A DNA stretch of 64,000 nt from Membranipora membranacea (Eukaryota; Bryozoa; Gymnolaemata; Cheilostomatida; Membraniporidae): the NCBI GenBank assembly GCA_914767715.1, contig OU612065.1, forward strand, positions 40,736,001-40,800,000, read 5' to 3'. Position numbers and translations under genes: made by a program. Of the stretch, positions 39,025 through 51,715 are shown piece after piece (the stretch's first letter is position 1; every line of letters starts with the position of its first letter). The notes beneath the pieces were generated by a model that had not been told where the DNA came from, made no database searches, and saw only the letters and a program-made list of their open reading frames with translations.

Positions 39025-40191
39025 TCTGACTAGTACTGATGATGATGAACTTCATTAATTTTTTTTCTTTTCTCAAATTTTTTATTCCGGAAACAGCTGA
39101 ATGTGAAGGTTAATTCAAGTTGAGCGCACTGATATAATGCAAAATCTTAAATTTTCATATTTACAATGGAACCTCTGTTGTTTTCCAACCTCATATATAG
39201 GTGCATGCTACCTTATCTTTCAGAATATTCATATATTTATTTCAGCTGACAGTGTAAACACATTAACATAAACACAAAACATTATGCTTCAATTTCTTGT
39301 GCCCTGTGATTCTATGTGAACAGTCTACATCTTTTCTCATCTGGCGTCGTCTGAAAGAAAGAACGTGCTGCACAACAGAGGACATAGCAGGAGTTTAGAG
39401 AAATAATTGTCTTGAATCCTGGATATACTCTTAGAAGTGAGTCAAAGACTGCACATTACTTCAAACTTTGCCAAGGCTTTTCATGCTTCTATTGTTAAGA
39501 CTTAAGGTATTTATTATTATTGTTTAAATTTAGTCTTTGATGATTAATTAATATGATTATTAGATTTAGTTAGTTAGCTGCTAGTGCTTTGTTTGTTGGT
39601 TTGGCTTATTCATTTTTTTCCAGAAAGAATCATTGACTTGAGTTATTGATATTGGATTAATGTGCTTGATTGATCATATATATTGTAGTTGTTCTGTTGT
39701 TTGATAATAATCTAAGCAAAATTGTGCCATGTATGTATTTTACAGTCTCTTTATTATTGAATTTGATACATTGTATCAAATTCAATAATAAAGAGACTGT
39801 AAAATTTAGTTAAACAAAAAAAAAGGAATGCATTGTCACTTGTGATTGTTGTAACAAGGAGTTTTTACTCCTTGGTTGTAACGCAACAGCAGATTTTCTT
39901 CCATTACCTTACTTACTTTTCTACTTGCTTGCTTACACCTGGCTTACTAACAGTGAGAGTGAATGGAGATATTCACTCATCTGAGCCCTAGGCCAGGGAG
40001 ACTAAGACTTCTATTGAAGGATTGTCCCTCAAATGTCTTGCCCTGCAGTTGGATGAGGTCTGACCAAGCGTTGATTTTGGCCAAACCTTCCTCTTCTCCC
40101 CACCGTGTAAACCATGATCATGGTTGTTATTCGAATAACAAGTGTAAGACCTTATCTTGTGACAGCTTATTCATCTTATTCCAAGTGACTC
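39025..40191. promoter_or_regulatory. Divergent INTS2/CPEB intergenic region
   Basis: 1.17 kb between the INTS2 start (minus) and the CPEB-like start (plus), so it should hold both promoters. It contains the palindrome at 39737-39805. No other element is clear. Confidence 0.5.
39737..39805. repeat. 69-bp near-perfect palindrome
   Basis: 34-nt arms (starting ATTTTACAGTCTCTTTATTA) are exact complements around a single central base. It lies in the INTS2/CPEB intergenic region. Confidence 0.95.
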
Positions 40192-43100
40192 ATGTATTAT
40201 CTAAAATTCCCACTTCATGGTGTTTGTTCAAACTGTTGCAGACTTGTTCAAATGAAAATCACAGGAATGCAGACGGAGGAAGTAAACACATCAGGTGATG
40301 ATCATAAGAGGATTCAACAACAGAGCGTGACTAAGCTGGGTGATGCCACCTCACCTCTATCAGATGTACCCTTAGCATCGGACAGTGTGCTCAGAAATGG
40401 TAACGGAATACACATCGTCGAGTCTGAGATCATAGATAGCAATGACAGAGCTCCTAATGGCAATCAATCTCGTACCTCACCTATTGCTCCTGCCATCATC
40501 GGGGGCGAACATGAACCACCAACAATACTACACAACAACGATCAGCTAGAGCAACCTCTCAACTTTGAACTGGCTCCTGATATGCACTCTAACATGTCAG
40601 TTGGTAACTACTGGCCTGCACAACACCAGGAAGAGCCAGCTATGTTTCAGAATTTTCAACCTATGAATCCACAACAATCTATTCCTACTTATGGGTTAAA
40701 TAATAACAACTCATTTCCACCTCAGATGCAGGCATTCGGATCAATCGGACAGCCCAACTACATGCCAGCTAGTCACGGTCAGTACTCTTCCCCTCCAGGT
40801 ATGCATGGCATGTCAATGATGGGAAATATGGGCCCTATGAACGGGCCAATGGGTAACTTTAGCTATCAGAACGCTCACAATCAAAATCAAAGGAGAGCAA
40901 TAACAGCTCAACATAATTATGGTTCCATGGGCGGTAAGCCAATGAATGCCCGCTACCCGTGGGGTAATCAGCAGAACACATGGCCTAGCAGTAATCAGCA
41001 GACGAGTATGTCACCCTGGACTATGGCTCTACAACAGCAGAAAGCCATGAGTAGGGGACCACCTGTCAACATGCCTCAAAAGAATGGACCACAATCTCAG
41101 ACTAGAAACCAGATGGGTAATCTCAGTATGATACAGCATAAGTTTAACAGTAAGAGAAGCAGCCCCAGTGGTATGATGGGGGCAGGCACTATGAAACCCA
41201 CAGGTTATAGTGCCGGTGCTGATGCTCTAGACCCTTCTTCAGGCTATCAGGTTTGTTCACTGCTTGGTGCTGTTTCTAATTAATTACTGACAATAATAGT
41301 GAGTGAAAAATGAAGCAGTTACTGTTTCATTTCTCACTCACTATTATCGGCCCGTCTTTTGTAATACCTACAAGGCCCATCTGAATTTGCAAATAAGATG
41401 CTACAACTACAACCGAAATCACTCCATTGTTCAGCACAACTTTTGCTATGAATAACTCTGACATGACTGGCTGATCTCCCTTTGTCTGTTTTTCCAGCTG
41501 ATATATAAAGGTATTTTTTGTTTTGTTTTAAGACAAACATGCAAGGTATGCCTGGGGATAGTATGAAGATGGATGCGTTACAAACACAGATATTAGATAT
41601 TATGAGACAATCTGCCCCGCCGTATGAACAAGAGCAAAACAAAGGTGAGAGCAGTGCTGTTATCCTGTCCTATCCTTATTATGTTCTGACAAGTTACTCT
41701 CTCATCACATACAGACATTGTTTACGCAGTGTGTGTGTGTGTGTGTGTGTGACTGAGAGACAGCTTTTTATACTATATTGTGCCCGAGGGCATGTTGTTA
41801 CTTTGTGTGAATGATACAGATAGTGGTTAGCTGCGTGGTGTCATACTAACCACAGGACGGTGTACTCCTTGTCATATCAGTCTACCTTTTATTATATTAT
41901 ACTATTTTTTGACCCTTTGTCCTGAGCATTCTTGTTCTGCCATGTGCCGACTCCACCATAGAACTAATAAGATCATGCAGTGTTATCATGTTTGTAGGTT
42001 ACTCTGATCAGTCGGGATTAGAGTTTGGTTCCGATGATGTCACAGTTGATCAGCAGACAGCGAGTTTGTCAGCGGTGGCTGGAGGCGGCAGCGGTGGGGG
42101 AGCAGCTATGAATGGCTCCTCCTCTTATTCATCATATCCATCATTCAGGCCTGATAGACCTGAGAAGTACTCGAGAAAAGTGTTTGTCGGCGGCTTACCG
42201 CCTGATATAGATGAAGGTAGGACTTGGTCTGTATGAGTGGGTGTGTGATTTGATCGTCTGCTCCGAGCAGTAAGGTTCAGCTGCTTGTCATGATCAATTT
42301 GTCATTTATATCGTTTATTTAGAAAAATAGATACTAGGCCTTTAAAATCAACAGCCTGTACTAGTTTGATCTGAAGAGTGTGCTAATTCTATCAGTGTAG
42401 TTACAGGGAAAATGATATGTATACAACCATATAACCATTCTCCCTGATATAACAGAGAGCCATAATCCAGTGGTAGATAACTGATGCTGATGTTTGAAGC
42501 TTGTGTGATACCCTGATAATATCATTCTCATGCTTTGTATTGGTAGATGAGATATCAGCCAGTTTTAGAAAGTTTGGACCTGTAGTCGTAGACTGGCCAC
42601 ACAAAGCAGAAAGTAAATCATACTTCCCTCCTAAAGGTAAAATAATCATCATCTTGTGACTCTAAATCCTACAATGTATCTCACATATATATATATATAT
42701 ATGTGTGTGTGTGTATGAGGAAGCGCAGAGGGGGATATATATATATGTGTGCGTGTGTATGAGGAAGCGCAGAGGGGGATATATATATATATATATGTGT
42801 GTGTGTATCAGGAAGCGCAGAGGGAGATCACAGCAGCTCATAGAGTTGGTGTTATTGTTATTTTGAGCCAGTTTAATATTAATCCTCAACTCAAGCTGTT
42901 ATAGTCACACTGATTAAATCTGATAAGCTCAAAATTAGACATGACAGCGAATAAGGATAGGATAGATTTCACATTTACGGGTAGCAAACCAAAAATAAGG
43001 AAGATTGAAACCATTATGTAAACAAACTGAATTGAGATGAATATTGATATAAAATTTGGAAAGTCACTGGTGACGATATGTAAATACTCTAGTTTGTGTA

Positions 43101-45893
43101 ATTTATATAACAAGGGGTGGGGGGCTGACCTAGATCAGTTTACAGACTACATTGTGCTGACTGTCAATGATCACTTCAGTTCATGTCTCTTCATTACCAG
43201 ATAATAGTCTACATTGTCCAGCGAGTTGTCACCCACTACTAATGATAGCAAGTGACAGAGGACAAAAATCTATTGGTTTAGTTTAGACTCGGCTTCAACT
43301 GTTTACATTGAATTTGCTCATAATATTTACGTGATATATATCGCCTTTGAAAACTCTTAATTACTGTATCGTCATTTTCAAGGATAAAACCTGCCTAATA
43401 TTTTTTGTTGAATCACAGAGTGACCTCGGAAAGCTCATAAAAGGCAAAAATTTTGAGACTGGGAAGTTGGGAGCATATCAATTTCCGTCTCTATGCTCAA
43501 CAATACCAAAAAAGTGGATCCATTGTTGTACCATTTGATTGATTGATTGATTTTTACCAGGAGTTAACCCCTTGGTTGTACACAATAAACTTTATACTTA
43601 TATGCGTGTAATACTGCATTGATTCTCATCACGCTTTTGTATTACGTAATTTAAGTAGTTTTTTTATGTCTATTTTTCTTTAGTGTACAATGTTCATCTG
43701 ATTAAAAAAAAGTTAGGTATATGAGATCCTAGTCAGAAAACTGCCTACATATCATTGTAGTGTGCACTGTTTATACTGGCTATATTATGTAATACTATTT
43801 TGTTGATGCTATTTTCAGGTTACTGCTTCCTGTTATTCCAAGAGGAGATATCTGTACAATCTCTTATAGACGCCTGTTTGGCTGATGATAATAAATACTA
43901 CTGGTGTGTAACAAGCCCTACTATGAAAGATAAACCGGTAAGTCTCTAGTCCCCCCCCCCTCTGATACCCGACCCCTCAGTAAGTCTCTAGTCCCCTTCC
44001 TCCTACCCCTATCCCCACCCCTCAATAAGCCCCTATCCCCATCCCTTAGTATTCCTCTACTCCCCAACCCCACCCACCAGTAAGTCTCTAGTCCCCTCCC
44101 TCTGGTACCCATCCATCAATAAATCTCTAGTCCCCTCCCCCATATCTCCACTCCTCAGTAAGTCTGTCTCCAGTAGATATTATAGACTGAGTATTATACT
44201 GTATTGAGTATCTATGATGCCGTTTTGTGGAGGAGGAGTATCCAATATCTAGTAAATTCACAAGCTGAGTATTACTGTGTATCTGTGTGAGATCTCTGTG
44301 TGAGATCTCTGTAATGTCTCCACATTTCACAGCTCTATTGTTATAGCCTATGTCAGTCATTGTTACGTTTTAACACATACACTTCTCTATATATATCAGG
44401 TACAAATACGACCGTGGAGTTTGAGTGATTCTGACTTTGTTATGGACGGTTCACAACCTCTCGATCCTAGAAAGACTATATTTGTTGGCGGTGTACCTAG
44501 ACCATTACGCGCAGGTATGTACTCTAGATACTGATACTGGTGTAGTACGGGCGGGCGGGTGGACGGCTGAGAGGTACGCACCTTGTGCCTCAGATACTGG
44601 TGTTGATGCAGTCAGTATTATTGTTGTTATGAGTTACTAGTGAGAGCAGGTTGAAGCCTGTTTATTGTACTTAATACCCTGAGGTAACCACTAGGTCAGT
44701 AACAGGCAGAGCTAACCACACACCAGACCGACACTGACACAGGGTGTAATACTGCAGCAGTACTACAGTATAAGGTCATCACACCCTCCTCTTGTATCAG
44801 ATTACACCCTCCTGCTGTATCAGTGGTGGTGATTCCTTGTTTTAGTTATCTGTAAACCTTAGATACACTGATCATCATTTGTAGATAATCATAATAACAC
44901 CAGGATGGGTGGGCTCATAGGTTATTGACTCGTAGCAAGATTTTCTGTCAGATATGATTAATATAAAGAGTAATGATTCCTGCATAGCACAGTATAGGCT
45001 GCTCTGCTGCTGCTCATGTATACTCACTAGACTATCTATTACTAGACTGTCACACTGTTGAGAAGTTTAATGGATATCGTTTTAGTTGAGCTGGCTATGA
45101 TAATAGATCGGTTATATGGAGGAGTTTGTTACGCTGGTATAGACACAGATCCTGAGCTCAAATATCCTAAAGGTGCGGGGCGGGTAGCATTCTCAAACCA
45201 GCAGAGCTACATAGCTGCCATCAGTGCCAGATTTGTACAGCTACAACACGCAGACATAGACAAAAGGGTATGTGACTAATCGTTACTCACTGTGGACAAT
45301 ATCACCACCTACCATACATAACATAGAATAACTAGATGGTTGTGGGGGGCATCCTCCATCCAACTAATCCTACCATCCTACCCTTAAAAACACATATAAT
45401 ATGTTAATCTGTTTGTGGTATGAACAAGTAAAGCCCAATTCTGATAACATTTAGTTACAATTCATAAGACAGTGACCTCGGACAAGTGCTTCCATATTTC
45501 TCCTTACTGTTTGTGCTTGGTTGAGTCACTCTGATATCCTGTGTTTTCTGAGTATTATATAACTACACACAGCAGAATATCACATATGTCACAGCTTGTG
45601 ATGTTTGACTAGAGTGCATCAGCTATGCCTCTGTATAGTCGGCTATTATTATTATTATGTTACAGGTAGAGGTAAAACCGTATGTGCTCGATGATCAGTT
45701 CTGTGACGAATGCCAGGGAGCGCGATGTAATCAGAAGTTTGCTCCCTTCTTCTGTGCTAACATAACATGTCTACAATACTACTGTGAGCAATGCTGGGCT
45801 ACCATCCACTCAAGAGCAGGAAGAGAATATCACAAACCACTAGTCAAGGAAGGGGCGGACAGACCACGAGCCGTACCCTTCAGATGGTGCTAG
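40192..45893 (+). CDS. CPEB: Cytoplasmic polyadenylation element-binding protein, CPEB2-4/Orb2 type
   Basis: Eight exons: 40192-41250, 41533-41644, 41998-42216, 42547-42636, 43819-43937, 44400-44514, 45086-45267 and 45666-45893. They give 707 residues; a start at 40252 (687 residues) is possible, since an acceptor-like GTTGCAG precedes it. The protein binds U-rich elements in mRNA 3'UTRs and controls polyadenylation and translation, including localised mRNA in neurons of other animals. The N-terminal half is disordered, rich in Asn, Gln, Met and Gly, and holds an RRAITAQHNYG motif. RRM1 starts RKVFVGGLPPDIDE and continues ISASFRKFGPVVVDWPHKAE. RRM2 holds KTIFVGGVPRPLRA and YGGVCYAGIDTDPELKYPKG. 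The C-terminal ZZ-type zinc domain has CDECQGARC, FFCANITCLQYYCEQCW and H residues. These match the CPEB2-4 subfamily rather than CPEB1. All introns are GT-AG and frame-consistent. Intron 5 starts with repeated copies of its donor. Confidence 0.94.
41288..41346. repeat. Imperfect hairpin in CPEB intron 1
   Basis: AATAATAGTGAGTGAAAAATGAA faces TTTCATTTCTCACTCACTAT across ~10 nt, with one mismatch. Confidence 0.75.
42683..42829. repeat. Three ~50-bp repeats in CPEB intron 4
   Basis: Each unit has an (AT)n/(GT)n tract followed by GAGGAAGCGCAGAGGG or a close variant. Confidence 0.9.
43329..43660. mobile_element. Divergent partial copy of the 27.8-kb TIR element
   Basis: It starts with ACGTGATATATATCGCC, near the family's terminal repeat. 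It shares GATCCATTGTTGTAC, TGTAATACTGC and a CATCACGCTTTTG..TACGTAATTTA stretch with copies 1 and 2. It lies in CPEB intron 4. Confidence 0.65.
43938..44165. repeat. Array of the CPEB exon 5 donor, ~6 divergent copies
   Basis: Exon 5 ends ACCG and the intron starts GTAAGTCTCTAGTCCCC. This start recurs as CAGTAAGTCTCTAGTCCCC and decayed versions every ~40-50 bp in a C-rich background. Reading past the first donor meets TAG at the fourth codon. Confidence 0.85.
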
Positions 45894-48800
45894 GTCTACT
45901 CTACCAGTCAGGCTCTCAGGTTAACCACTTTGTAAAATTATCATATAAATATCCCAACCAGTTATGATATCCACATGCGCTGCTGCCGCTGTGTCCTCAT
46001 GTTTATCTGAGCATATCACTAGTTAAGTTTTGTCTCAGCCGCTGCAGCCGATATTATCCATCAATATTATTCACCTAACCTCCTCTGTTGATATTAAGAA
46101 GTAAATATCTCGATGCCAAAGCATTGCCTACGATCTGATGTGAGCTGATCTGATGAGATGTAATGGTAGAACAGTTGATCTGACATGCCGTAGTCCTGTA
46201 GCTTTGTTGTTCTGTTATTGTCGGGTGATGATTTGATGTTATTTAGTGCCATCCTCGTTATTTCTCTCTGAGATGGTGCCATGTCAAACTCTCAACTCGT
46301 CACTATTATAACTTGTCGCTCTATGAAATGATGATTAGATGCAGCTGTATTTCTATGTTTGCTGATTCGGCCCTACTGGTGTATCAACATCCTATTATCT
46401 GTGGCTAATGTGGTATTGTATAGTTGTCCTTGCCGTCGTGAAAACGCAGGCGGCAGCAGATCATAGCCTCAGTGAGCACATAACTTCTATCCTCATAGTC
46501 GATGACACAATGTTCCCCTTCACGTTTTGTTTTTGTGTTTCTTTACTTTGCACAAACTGGCCTTTGAACATTGTGTTCCGACATTTTATTCCAAAAATTC
46601 ATATTTTCTGATGTCAGTTTTTTGTCAGCGTTTTTGACCGTTTTTATTGTTATAATTGATTGATACTAAGTTATGATGAAACTCGTCTTACTGGGAGTGT
46701 GTGGAGCTTAACCCAGGTTCCTTACCTGTTATCATCTCGTAAGTTGGGGCGACTCTATGCCACACCAATATCAGACAGTGTTGTTTATACTTATAGCCAG
46801 TCAAAAAACGTTAGCTCTCCTGTGGTGCTGTTTGTCCATGGTTCCCCCATACAGGTGCGATGATATAAATGTAATAAACAAAATCATCAATTTTTGGTAA
46901 TTTAAAATGAAATCTCACAAATATCGTTAATAAGACAGTTTTATACACCCTCTTTTTTCTCTCCAGTTTTTACCTTGACTGTTTCTCTGATGATGTGCAA
47001 TATCAGTATAACTTAGCTGTAACCTCAGTATCTTAATTATCCAACGAATCTGTTAAAACTATACATAATGAGCAGCTTTATACACTTCCTGCCCCCCCCC
47101 CCCCTCTCCTAAGCATGTCCTGATAAACACAGGCTCAATACTCGGCTTAGTTGAGCAGCATTTGAAGGCTTATTATGCATTTGTTGATCTCGTGATGACG
47201 ATGACACCCACCAATTATATAATCACCTGTGTTGAAAGTATCTGACAGCAGCACCTGAAAGTAGAGTATTAGCTCCCCATGGTACCTCAGAGATCGTAAT
47301 GACCTTCACCTAATAGCCCATGTAACGTTAGCGACTCGGCCGTTGTCCTCGACAGATAGACAGTACACTGTCTGTATAATACTTATGTTGTGATTGATGT
47401 AAAAATGTGATTGTCAAGTTTGTTTCAATTCTTCTATTTTAGATTTTGATTTATTTTCTTTTCATGTCAGCAGTGTTATTATTATAATGTTTTCAGATTA
47501 ATCTGTGGTGTATGTTGAGCGAGTGACAATGTCTGCTAAGTGTATAACTGTGTTATTTTCCTGTCAGTTGGTACTTTGAATTACTTGCCTGCAGTTTGTT
47601 GCTCCTGTTGGTGGTAGCCTCTCTGTTGATAAATGTCTAAACATGGACTCTCTAGAAAATCGCCATCCTATGCCTCCTGTTGTTGCGGCCAATGATAACA
47701 ATCTTATTTGTTGTTCCAGTATTATTTTGTCAATTTCTGTTTTGTAGATAAACTTTTGACTGTTAACCAATCCATATCCAACTTAAGCCGCCGCATTTTG
47801 CATCATAATTTTGTACAATTTTGTTAATAAGAACATAACCAATTCAAACAACTATTTTCTTGAAATGATATGTTATGTTTTGTATGTGGACTTTTTTTTA
47901 GTTTTGTATGTCATCATAGCACACACACACACACACTTATCATTTCCATTTTTTGTAAGTCACATAACCTTTTTACTGGATGCAGTCCATGAGCAAAGCT
48001 TTATTTTCTATTTCATTGGTTTGTTTGTTTTTTTAATTTTTTTTTCTCACTTTGTACCATCACAATTCATCGAATGGCCGCTGCAAACGACAGGCACAAA
48101 AAACTTCTATAGCAATGCTTTTCATTATGACAGTGAATTTTGTGGATGAATGCTTTAGATTATTGTCAATAAACTTTTGCTTCCCAGAAAGATCTTTTTC
48201 CATAAACACATCGAATAATGACATTAGCTTATGAAGTTGCCACCCGCACTAGAAAAAAAGTTAGCTTCCATGGGCAAAATGTAAATAGGTCAATTGGGCC
48301 AGTTTGTGGTACTATTGCTACAGTGCATCGAGTCGATCTGCAAGCAAATTAGGATATTGTTTAGGTTACTGATATATAATATACGGATTAGGGGAACACA
48401 TTTGATTCTGAGGAAGCATCTGGCTATTCTCGTATGGTTGCTGAACCGCATTTCTCGTCTTTGATTGGTCCACAAGTTCAGAATCAATAATAGCTAACCT
48501 TGGTAAACTTTTATCAAGCAGCTTGCCTGAGTTTTTGAAGGTCGTCACTGGGACATCGATCCAGGCATAAGGTAAAAGCTGCCAGATTTATAGTTTTATG
48601 TAGATCCTGACACTAAGTTTTATACTGATGGATTTTCTCCACAAATAGCCATGTTATGCACTGATCAATGATTTCATATCGATGGTTTGCGTGGCCATAA
48701 TTTACAAGCTTGTAATAGTAGGTTAATTCAACAAATAAATGGAGAAGATGCTTCAGTTTGTTTTTGTTTTTTTGATATCATGTTTTTATTGAGGTTTTCA

Positions 48801-49161
48801 TATGTATAAGTATGTCATAAACAAAGGAAAATAACAACTTTTTGACCTCATAAACAAAAAAGAAAGAAAAATATTTATAGATATGGACAGAAATGATAAT
48901 CAGTTGGGAGAAAAAAATTTAACTGTATGTCATTGATTGATATATATTATTACGCTTTACTAAATGAAATGAATTGGTTTAAAAATCTTGTTTTACCATA
49001 TTTAGTCCTATATTTTGGTTTAATTATTCTACGTCCTGACCGCAAGACTCTATTGTGCATTTTGCAGGAATTGATTAGTTTAAGGATGAAAAATGAGGTG
49101 TTCTTGCCAAGAGTGGCATTATTGACAAACCTATCAAAAGTTGCCCTCCTCCTGTCACCTA
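45894..49161. other. CPEB 3' side and intergenic DNA, no gene seen
   Basis: Probably begins with a CPEB 3'UTR. AATAAA at 48168-48173 is one candidate polyadenylation signal, 2.3 kb from the stop. It also holds a poly-C run near 47091-47104 and a CA microsatellite near 47921. Short ORFs (46660-46863, 47811-48149) show no known domain. Confidence 0.35.
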
Positions 49162-49275
49162 GTCTAAGTGCTCAGACTCCAAGGCGCAGGGAGTTACTTG
49201 CGCAAGCTATCAAGGAGAGGAGTTTGATAGCTTGCGCAAGTAACTTCCTGCGCCTTGGAGTCTGAGCACTTAGAC
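49162..49275. mobile_element. Foldback element with 52-bp arms
   Basis: The left arm starting GTCTAAGTGCTCAGACTCCA is matched by the right arm with one mismatch (GGG versus GGA). The loop is 10 nt. Confidence 0.92.
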
Positions 49276-49995
49276 TACCTGTCACCCAGAGTGGAAAGAT
49301 TCAAAATCTCACGACCAGCTGAGATATAAAAAAAATGAGTTGGTACCAAGAATTATCCTGATGGCTCTGTTTTGACAAAGTTCTAACAAGTTAGAGTTGT
49401 AATCAGAAGTATTTAACGTGATATATCGCTTTTAATATTGTATTGGTGATCATGTCTAATAGTTATCTTCACAGTTGAAACCTCCCAAATATTTGACGTT
49501 GAGTCGCAGTGACCTCTGGAAGTTCATTTTGGGGCAAAAAGTGTCCTTTTTAAATTGAGCCCTCTGTGCCTTGTATTTGAGGTATTTGACTAGTTTATGC
49601 TTTCACCATGTAGAGGAGGCATGGCACTAACTGGAGGAGTGACATTTTAGTGAAACTTTATGATTTTAGGCCTCCTGTCTTTGAGACTTATAATTGATTT
49701 TTGCAATAGTAAAAGGGCCATTTCTGACCCCTCATTACATACAACCCCAATAATGCAGAAACTAAAATTTTCACTTTATTCTACCATTTTGGTCTTGTAC
49801 TGTCACTTCCATAAATAATCTTACCAGCTTACAGATCCTGTTGTCACAACTGTAACAGATAATAACCCAAATTTTAACTAATTTAGGTCAAAATTTTCCA
49901 GCCAAAATTGAGGAATTCAGAAAGATATCAGTCAAATTTGTTGTCAGCATGATGAACAGTAGGAGATTGTCTAGGTTTTGATTATTGTTGATTAT

Positions 49996-50525
49996 TGTAA
50001 CGGTCAGCAAATAGCATACCATTACTGATAATTATGACTAGACACGTAAACGAATCCTAAAGCTATCTCATGTAAAACTTACCGTTATAGCATAGTGAAA
50101 GCTTTCTTCATTGTTCATATTTGTACATTGACTACATGTACCATAATTATTTCACTCTTTGCCATGAGCTCCTTCGGAGCAGATCATCACCCAGCTATTA
50201 GCTCATGGCAGATTGTCACATACAAAACATTTAACCTTTACTTTAACTCAGCTGACGTAACGTACTGTGTGCAAATAAGGCTAATAAGGTAAATAATTCT
50301 TCCGACATACTTGATTTTATACGTACTACTATTTGATGTATTGAAACTTTCTCTATTTTGTATGTTATTGAAAAGCTACTTCTCTGCTTTATGATGTGCC
50401 TTTTACCACATAACTTTCACTGAAAATGTCAACTTATTTATCTTTCAATTGTTCTTTACAGTTATTATGAATCGACATGATCCTGTAAAACTACACCTAA
50501 TAAACCTCACACAGTAAATGTTACA
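49996..50525. repeat. LTR (upstream) of the TRIM-like element
   Basis: Direct repeat partner of 51170-51715. It contains an internal inverted pair around GCCATGAGCTCCTTCGGAGC. Confidence 0.88.
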
Positions 50526-51169
50526 GTAATAACTTAGTCTCAACCTGGGAGCTACAACTCTACATCGGAGGGAGTTACAGCTCAACTCTGTTCCTCGGTA
50601 TCTTGAATGCAGTGTGTTAATCGAACACTACTCATCAGTGCTGATCGCTGTGATGTCACAGAAATGACAGCTCTCACCCTGACATCTGGAAAGTCATGCT
50701 GAACATCGGTCAACATTATCTAGTGTAAAACCTAGCTGTGACACCAACACACTCCACAAACAAACTCCACGAACAATGTCATCACCATTGCCTACTTCTG
50801 TAAATTCATTGATTGGATTTGAATAAAGGGATCATTTGCAGTCTTTTGGACGGTAGCGCACTAGGATACAGGCAGGTCAGTTCGTGAAACACAGAACTAG
50901 CTGTCGCTTGGGTTTCGCCCATGATTGACAAAAAGTCACTCAGCCAACTTCCACGCCACACACTGTTAATCGACTCGCATCACATGATCAAATACTCCTT
51001 GCGTATCAGGCTTGTTCTCCAACAGGGAGTTCAACGATATGATCGCATCAACCCATCGGCAATAACTACCTTACTCTCAACAGCTTTGGAGTTGTCTCAT
51101 CTCTACTAGCAGCCTACTACGACAGCGCTGACATCATAACTGGAAAACATCAGCCGTTTTCGGAGGGAG

Positions 51170-51715
51170 TGTAACGGTCAGCGAATAGCATATCATGACT
51201 GATAATTATGACTAAACACGTACACAGATCCTAAAGCTATCTCATGTAAAACCTCCCATTATAGCATAGCATTATAGCATAGTGAAAGCTTTCTTCATTG
51301 TTCATTTGTACATTGACTACATGTACCATAATGATTTCACTCTTTGCCATGAGCTCCTTCGGAGCAGATCATCATCTAGCTATTAGCTCATGGCAGATTG
51401 TCACATTCAAAACCTTTTAACTTTTATTTAAAATCAGCTGACGTAACGTACTGTGTGCAAATAAGGCTAATAACGTAAATAATTCTTCAGACATACTTGA
51501 TTTTATACGTCCTACTATTTGATGTATTGAGACTTTCTCTATTTTGTATGTTAATTGCAAAGCTATTTCTCTGCTTTATGATGTGCCTTTTAGCACATTA
51601 CTTTCACTGAAAATGTCAACTTATTTATCTTTCAATTGTTCTTAACAGTTATTACGAATCATCGACATGATCCTGTAAAACTACACCTAATAAACCACAC
51701 ACAGTAAACGTTACA
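51170..51715. repeat. LTR (downstream) of the TRIM-like element
   Basis: Direct repeat partner of 49996-50525, with small indels (for example a doubled ATTATAGCATAG). Confidence 0.88.

Larger units (their letters stand above)
49996..51715. mobile_element. Small non-autonomous LTR retrotransposon (TRIM-like)
   Basis: Two direct LTRs (49996-50525, 530 bp; 51170-51715, 546 bp) begin TGTAACGGTCAGC and end GTTACA. They flank 644 bp of internal DNA with no recognisable gag or pol. ATTAT is duplicated at 49991-49995 and 51716-51720, a 5-bp target-site duplication. A purine-rich CGGAGGGAG (51161-51169) abuts the downstream LTR, so the plus strand is likely the element's sense strand. The LTRs differ at many positions, so the insertion is not recent. 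Confidence 0.88.

Noticed and set aside
46660-46863. 67-residue ORF downstream of CPEB
   Set aside because: No recognisable family. Probably 3'UTR or intergenic sequence.
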